A stretch of 64,000 bases of DNA from Lachnospiraceae bacterium NE2001. Its GTDB lineage: Bacteria > Bacillota > Clostridia > Lachnospirales > Lachnospiraceae. The position numbers and the translations under genes are program-made. This document shows positions 60,716-64,000 of the stretch, in pieces (the first letter of the stretch is position 1; every line of letters begins with the position of its first letter). The notes beneath the pieces are model-generated. The model was not told where the DNA came from, did no database searches, and saw only the letters and a list, made by a program, of their open reading frames with translations. The stretch is from NCBI GenBank assembly GCA_900110635.1, contig FOEK01000015.1, forward strand, positions 1-64,000, in the 5' to 3' direction.

Positions 60716-60744
60716 AGTATATCATAGGTAAAGGCATTTTTGAA
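60716..60744 (-). promoter_or_regulatory. Promoter of the methyltransferase gene
   Basis: Minus-strand TTCAAA (60739-60744) and TATACT (60716-60721), 17-bp spacer. It gives a leader of about 165 nt that includes the desulfoferrodoxin relic; it may be the old promoter of that lost gene. Confidence 0.5.
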
Positions 60745-60766
60745 TTATATATATTTTTACTATCTT

Positions 60767-61726
60767 TTATACTATTTTTCTGCCCAGAGCCTTGAGCATA
60801 TCGCGGTCACTCTGGATTGTTGAACCTGAAGTTGTCAGCATATTTCCTGTTATCGTCGCGCTTGCACCACCTGTAAATGCCGCGATTCCATTTCCAGTTA
60901 TCAGTTTCCTTCCTGCACCAAGCCGTATGTTACTCTTCGGATTGATGTATCTGAAGATAGCTACTGTCCTGAGGATTTCATCTTCCGTAAGGGTCGGAAG
61001 GTTTTCCAGCGGTGTATGAGGGATAGGGATGAGCGAATTGATTGGGATTGACCCGATGCCCAGTTCCGAAAGTTCGAGCGCCATATCGATTCGGTCGTCC
61101 ATGGTTTCACCCATTCCGATGATGCCACCTGAGCAGACGCTAAGTCCTGAAGCCTGTGCTCTCTTTATATTAGCAATCTTATCGTCAAATGTGTGAGTAG
61201 TGCATATATGTTTGAAAAATCTCCGCGATGTTTCGATGTTATTGTGATAGCTTCTGACTCCTGCCTCATAGAGCCTGTCGAATTGTTCCTGTGTCAGAAA
61301 TCCAAGCGAGGCACAAAGTGATATCTTAAGATCATTTCTAAGCTTTTTATATATTTCAATCAATTTTTCAAAGTCTTCCTTAGATGGGCTGTGTCCTGAT
61401 ATAACTATGGCAAATCTATCCACGCCCTCTTCTTCATTAGATTTAGCTTCCGCATATATCCTGTCGTAATCCATAAGACCATATACTTCGCACTCTGTGT
61501 GGTTGTGAGCAGACTGGGCGCAAAACTTGCAGTTCTCACCACAATTGCCACTCTTTCCAGCAATTATAGTACATAGATCAACTCTTTCACCTACCAGCTC
61601 CTTGCGTATTTTGTCCGCACCTTCTGTCAGTTCATCAAGTGGGCATTCTTTAAGGAAGCTTAGGTCATCCTCTCTTCCAAGTCTTCTTCCATCTATTATT
61701 TCATTAGTAAGATTCTGAATATTCAT
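60767..61726 (-). CDS. bioB: Biotin synthase
   Basis: 319 residues, normal for BioB, a radical-SAM enzyme that inserts sulfur into dethiobiotin. The radical-SAM cluster motif is C62GENC66KFC69 followed by AQSAHN; further conserved segments are GHNIE-type YHNNIETS near 160, CSGGIIGMGET near 195, INSLIPIPHTPLE near 228 and the [2Fe-2S] Arg region IRLGAGRKLI near 268. No other biotin gene lies in the window. AGGGG precedes the ATG. Transcription is likely controlled through the repeats at 61764-61833. Confidence 0.95.
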   Translation of the reverse strand: MNIQNLTNEIIDGRRLGREDDLSFLKECPLDELTEGADKIRKELVGERVDLCTIIAGKSGNCGENCKFCAQSAHNHTECEVYGLMDYDRIYAEAKSNEEEGVDRFAIVISGHSPSKEDFEKLIEIYKKLRNDLKISLCASLGFLTQEQFDRLYEAGVRSYHNNIETSRRFFKHICTTHTFDDKIANIKRAQASGLSVCSGGIIGMGETMDDRIDMALELSELGIGSIPINSLIPIPHTPLENLPTLTEDEILRTVAIFRYINPKSNIRLGAGRKLITGNGIAAFTGGASATITGNMLTTSGSTIQSDRDMLKALGRKIV

Positions 61727-61751
61727 TTTCCCCTCGCTATATCGTTTTTAT

Positions 61752-61833
61752 ATTAGACATGCCGATGATTGTTCATACAAGACATCTGATGATTGTTCAT
61801 ACAAGACACGTTGATGATTGTTCTTTGGACTTG
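61752..61833 (-). promoter_or_regulatory. bioB promoter with three tandem repeats
   Basis: Minus-strand TTGTAT (61775-61780) and TCTAAT (61752-61757), 17-bp spacer. Direct repeats beginning GATGATTGTTC start at 61764, 61788 and 61813; the first two are identical over 21 bp, the third diverges after 11. The first copy covers the -35. Each of the first two contains TTGTTCATACAA, an inverted TTGT/ACAA dyad. No BirA-type site is seen. Confidence 0.7.
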
Positions 61834-61878
61834 CCAATAATTTTTTAGGACATAGTAGGTTATAACAAAGGCAAAACA

Positions 61879-61914
61879 AAATGTCAACCCACCACTATAT
61901 GCAGGTTGACATTT
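61879..61914 (-). terminator. Terminator downstream of the esterase gene
   Basis: AAATGTCAACC/GGTTGACATTT, 11-bp perfect stem, 14-nt loop, followed on the minus strand by TTTGTTTTGCC. It lies about 200 bp after the esterase stop; the stretch 61915-62119 between them is AT-rich with nothing else I can identify. Confidence 0.75.
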
Positions 61915-62119
61915 ATATTTTTATCAATCTATCCAGTTTTACATGCTGCATCTTTCTTCCAATTTTACAATCTATCCCTGTAGTATATGGATTATTAAAC
62001 TGAAATAAATCTTGCTATCATATCTTCCCAACAAACTGGAATTTATCGATATCTTTTCTTAGAGAAAGAGCTCGATAAACTGCCGATATAACTTGCTATT
62101 AGATTGTTTGCTTGTATAT

Positions 62120-62872
62120 TTAAAAACCCATCCATTTTATAGCACGCTGAATATATTCATCCCAGAAAATCCAATCATGTATTCCTTCACCCTCTTCATA
62201 TGTAACATCGGCACCTGCTTCTTTAAGTGCCTTAGCTATAGCACGATTTGCCTCAAGTAGATCATCTCCTAGTCCGCACGCAATATAAAATGATGAAAAT
62301 TCTTTATCGGGATCATTTTTAATCATATCCATCAGATACCGTGGATTCCGATCCGTATTCCTGGTTTCTTCCAAGTTACCAAAATTCTTAACCTCTCCAA
62401 CCATATTTCCCTCGGTTCTAACCCACTCAGCAGGATACTCATAGAAATGTAAGGCTCCTGAGAGAACAATAGCCTTGCTAAATGTATCACAGTATTTTAA
62501 TGAATTCCTGCAAGTACCGAATCCACCCATCGATAATCCGCCGAGAAATGTGTCTTTTCTCTTTGGCGATAGCGGAAACATCTTTCGCGTCACATCAACC
62601 AGTTCCCTTCCAACATACTCACCAAAATCTCCCAGGCAGCCATCCTTAACAAGAATATCCAGGTAAAAAGAATTCTCACCTGAAGGCATAATAACTGCAA
62701 GTCCACTTTGCTCTGCCCATAATCGAATTCTGCTATAATTTAGCCATCCATTATAATTGTCAGTAAGTCCATGCAAAAGATACAAAGTAGGAAACGGACC
62801 TTCAAAATTTTCAATCGATAAATTGTATACTCCCGTAAAAGGAGCCTTTCTGTCTCTATCATGTTTAAATCC
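62120..62872 (-). pseudogene. Esterase of the CE1/EstA-like alpha/beta-hydrolase family, 5' truncated
   Basis: The frame encodes TLYLLHGLTDNYNGW, the nucleophile elbow GGLSMGGFGT, an Asp in YIACGLGDDLLEAN and catalytic His in GIHDWIFWDEY, so the catalytic triad is present. Relatives are acetyl-xylan or S-formylglutathione-type esterases. Family members have about 40-50 residues before YLLHG; here the frame continues upstream for 29 codons (GFKHDRDRKAPFTGVYNLSIENFEGPFP.. in two pieces) to a TAA-TGA pair without any start codon. The only possible start, TTG at 62785, lacks a ribosome site. The gene has most likely lost its 5' end and is not properly expressed. Confidence 0.6.
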
Positions 62873-62886
62873 TCATTAGTACGAAA

Positions 62887-63423
62887 CTATAATATATATT
62901 CCAACTGTACGTCAAATGGCTCCTTCTCAGCCAGAATCTTATTAATCTCATCTGCGTGCCTGCATCCAAGTGCTTGGTACGCTGCCTGTGATTCTTTTGA
63001 GGAATGACCGGATATGTACAGCTTATCTGCTCCAAGCCGCATGGCCTCTTCACAGATCATTGTAAAGAGTTTCTTTCCAATGCCCTGGTGGCGATAATCT
63101 TCTGAAACTTGAAAACAGACCAGTTCCACATAATTTGCTGTTTCTCCAAATATGTCGTGTGATACGGTTGCGAAGCCAATGATACGTTCGCCATCAAATG
63201 CACCAAAACCTGTTTGATCCTGGTTCATATGTTGCACTATATCTCCAGCTACCTCACGGCACTGTTCTATTGTCCAGCTTTCAACAAAAGGATTAGGCAC
63301 AAGTACCCATTTATTATGAACCTCTCTCCAGCACTCAGTAACTATCTGATGGCGGACAAAAGAATCCAGTGAATGAGCGTTAAAACAGTCCGTATCTAAT
63401 CTTTTATACTGTATTTTCCTCAT
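62887..63423 (-). CDS. GNAT-family N-acetyltransferase
   Basis: 178 residues from ATG 63423 (MRKIQYKRL) with GGGAG 9 nt upstream; a longer frame to 63486 lacks support. The acetyl-CoA-binding motif is VSEDYRHQGIGKKLF near residue 108, preceded by the strand YVELVCFQV and followed by ADKLYISGHSSKESQAAYQALGC, the usual order of motifs D, A and B. The N-terminal half (LDSFVRHQIVTECWREV...WTIEQCREVAGDIVQHM) is an extra helical part. The substrate is unknown. Overlaps the short frame at 63404-63595 by 20 bp. Confidence 0.88.
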   Translation of the reverse strand: MRKIQYKRLDTDCFNAHSLDSFVRHQIVTECWREVHNKWVLVPNPFVESWTIEQCREVAGDIVQHMNQDQTGFGAFDGERIIGFATVSHDIFGETANYVELVCFQVSEDYRHQGIGKKLFTMICEEAMRLGADKLYISGHSSKESQAAYQALGCRHADEINKILAEKEPFDVQLEYIL

Positions 63424-63595
63424 CTGTATAATCTCCCAGTTTTTTAACATCGCAGCCCTTACTGCCATAATACGCAAACATTTCATCCAGTTTTTTCATG
63501 TCATAGCTCGTTATGCAATCAGATATCACATTCTTATTCCTGTTATTACATTTGCCATCATATGCTTCCGGCGTTTTCAAGCCTGCCCAGAACAT
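63404..63595 (-). CDS. Short frame upstream of the acetyltransferase, doubtful
   Basis: 63 residues (NRNKNVISDCITSYDMKKLDEMFAYYG.., ending DYTDEENTV) that end 20 bp inside the acetyltransferase gene, as coupled genes do. The ribosome site is weak and no family is recognised. It could be a real small gene or the end of a lost one. Confidence 0.35.
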   Translation of the reverse strand: MFWAGLKTPEAYDGKCNNRNKNVISDCITSYDMKKLDEMFAYYGSKGCDVKKLGDYTDEENTV

Positions 63596-63702
63596 CAGGA
63601 TTTTTCCAAATGCTCACAGGCTCAATAACATTTCGTTATTCAGTTAGTTTAATTTATTATCAGCTTTATATATCTGTGAAGAGAGGGGATGATATGTCTT
63701 AA

Positions 63703-63966
63703 CTATTCTTCTTTTTTCCTGGCATTATGCAGAAAAGCCCTAACAATCCAGATGATTGCAAAGATAACAGCATAGATAATCAGATTAAGAAAATCGAGCC
63801 AGAAGCAGTATATCATGAATAAAAATAAAGATATCAGTCCACATATATGTGTAACGATATGCAACACTGGATATTCCTTCCATGTTTCCTTTATGGTTTT
63901 AAATGTTAATATCAAAAGGAAAACATACGCTATTACTGTAAAGAGAAGATTCCCTCCGGTTGCCAT
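63703..63966 (-). CDS. Small three-span membrane protein
   Basis: 87 residues with three hydrophobic segments (about 7-24, 34-53, 57-78) and a basic C-terminus (HNARKKEE), which places the C-terminus in the cytoplasm. No family recognised. The ribosome site before the ATG is weak. The gap 63596-63702 contains only a short ATAAC/GTTAT dyad. Confidence 0.6.
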   Translation of the reverse strand: MATGGNLLFTVIAYVFLLILTFKTIKETWKEYPVLHIVTHICGLISLFLFMIYCFWLDFLNLIIYAVIFAIIWIVRAFLHNARKKEE

Positions 63967-64000
63967 AGTAAATCTATAGCTTATTCTGTTCCAAAAATCC

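Noticed and set aside
61764-61833. Short CRISPR-like or IS-end repeat before bioB.
   Set aside because: Only three copies with 3-4 bp between them, overlapping a good promoter; a regulatory array fits better.

Overview
The window looks like a chromosomal segment of a low-G+C Gram-positive anaerobe of the class Clostridia, most likely a Butyrivibrio-like member of the Lachnospiraceae. That placement is inferred from AT-rich codon use, strong GGAGG ribosome sites, sigma-A-type promoters with 17-bp spacers, the mix of gene families (GH13 maltogenic-type amylase, Cache and periplasmic-binding-type hybrid kinases, CmpB-like membrane proteins, a Dlt-type operon) and protein signatures. It is not proven by a marker gene. 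Almost everything is on the minus strand. No rRNA, tRNA, CRISPR array, insertion sequence or prophage was seen.

Layout from left to right. 1-5.6 kb: an acidic EEEKPA-repeat protein running off the edge, a broken 1-phosphofructokinase gene, and the uvrB-uvrA excision-repair operon. 5.6-13 kb: a GH13 glycosidase, a small XRE regulator, a PHP phosphoesterase, a cytoplasmic GH53-like protein that seems to have lost its catalytic nucleophile, a diguanylate cyclase with a LacI-type ligand domain, and a HAD phosphatase. 13-14.4 kb: a LexA-like S24 repressor divergent from a small conserved protein. 14.4-20.1 kb: a five-gene operon that resembles dltABCD (MBOAT, SGNH/DltD-like, DltA-like ligase, DltC-like carrier) but also contains a group III PLP decarboxylase. 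This is the best candidate for an undescribed pathway: an amino acid would be loaded on the carrier, decarboxylated there or beforehand, and exported onto a surface polymer. 20.2-34.6 kb: an HTH-desulfoferrodoxin fusion regulator, two hybrid histidine kinases, an acyl-ACP thioesterase, rlmI, a pyruvyl transferase, a TetR-SDR pair and membrane proteins. 34.7-44.8 kb: a large unknown helical protein, a repeat-rich one-span membrane protein, a TetR-CPBP pair, a lipase-like DUF2974 protein, an OhrR-type regulator and a secreted serine hydrolase.

45-59.6 kb holds two paralogous peptide-sensing-type loci. Both run response regulator, histidine kinase, ABC ATPase, FtsX/MacB-type permease in the same order, and both have 4-bp overlaps between regulator and kinase. 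They flank a small island of lipoproteins, unknown membrane proteins, gene relics and GC-rich hairpins. Short direct repeats sit at the control points of both loci and are good candidates for response-regulator sites. 59.7-64 kb: a methyltransferase with a relic of a second desulfoferrodoxin-like gene in its leader, bioB with three copies of a 24-25-bp repeat over its promoter, a 5'-truncated esterase, a GNAT acetyltransferase and a small membrane protein.

Recurrent themes are gene decay (fruK, esterase, desulfoferrodoxin relic, other short relics), perfect hairpin terminators, and autoregulatory palindromes next to regulator genes. All functional calls rest on recognition of motifs by eye; no database search was run.
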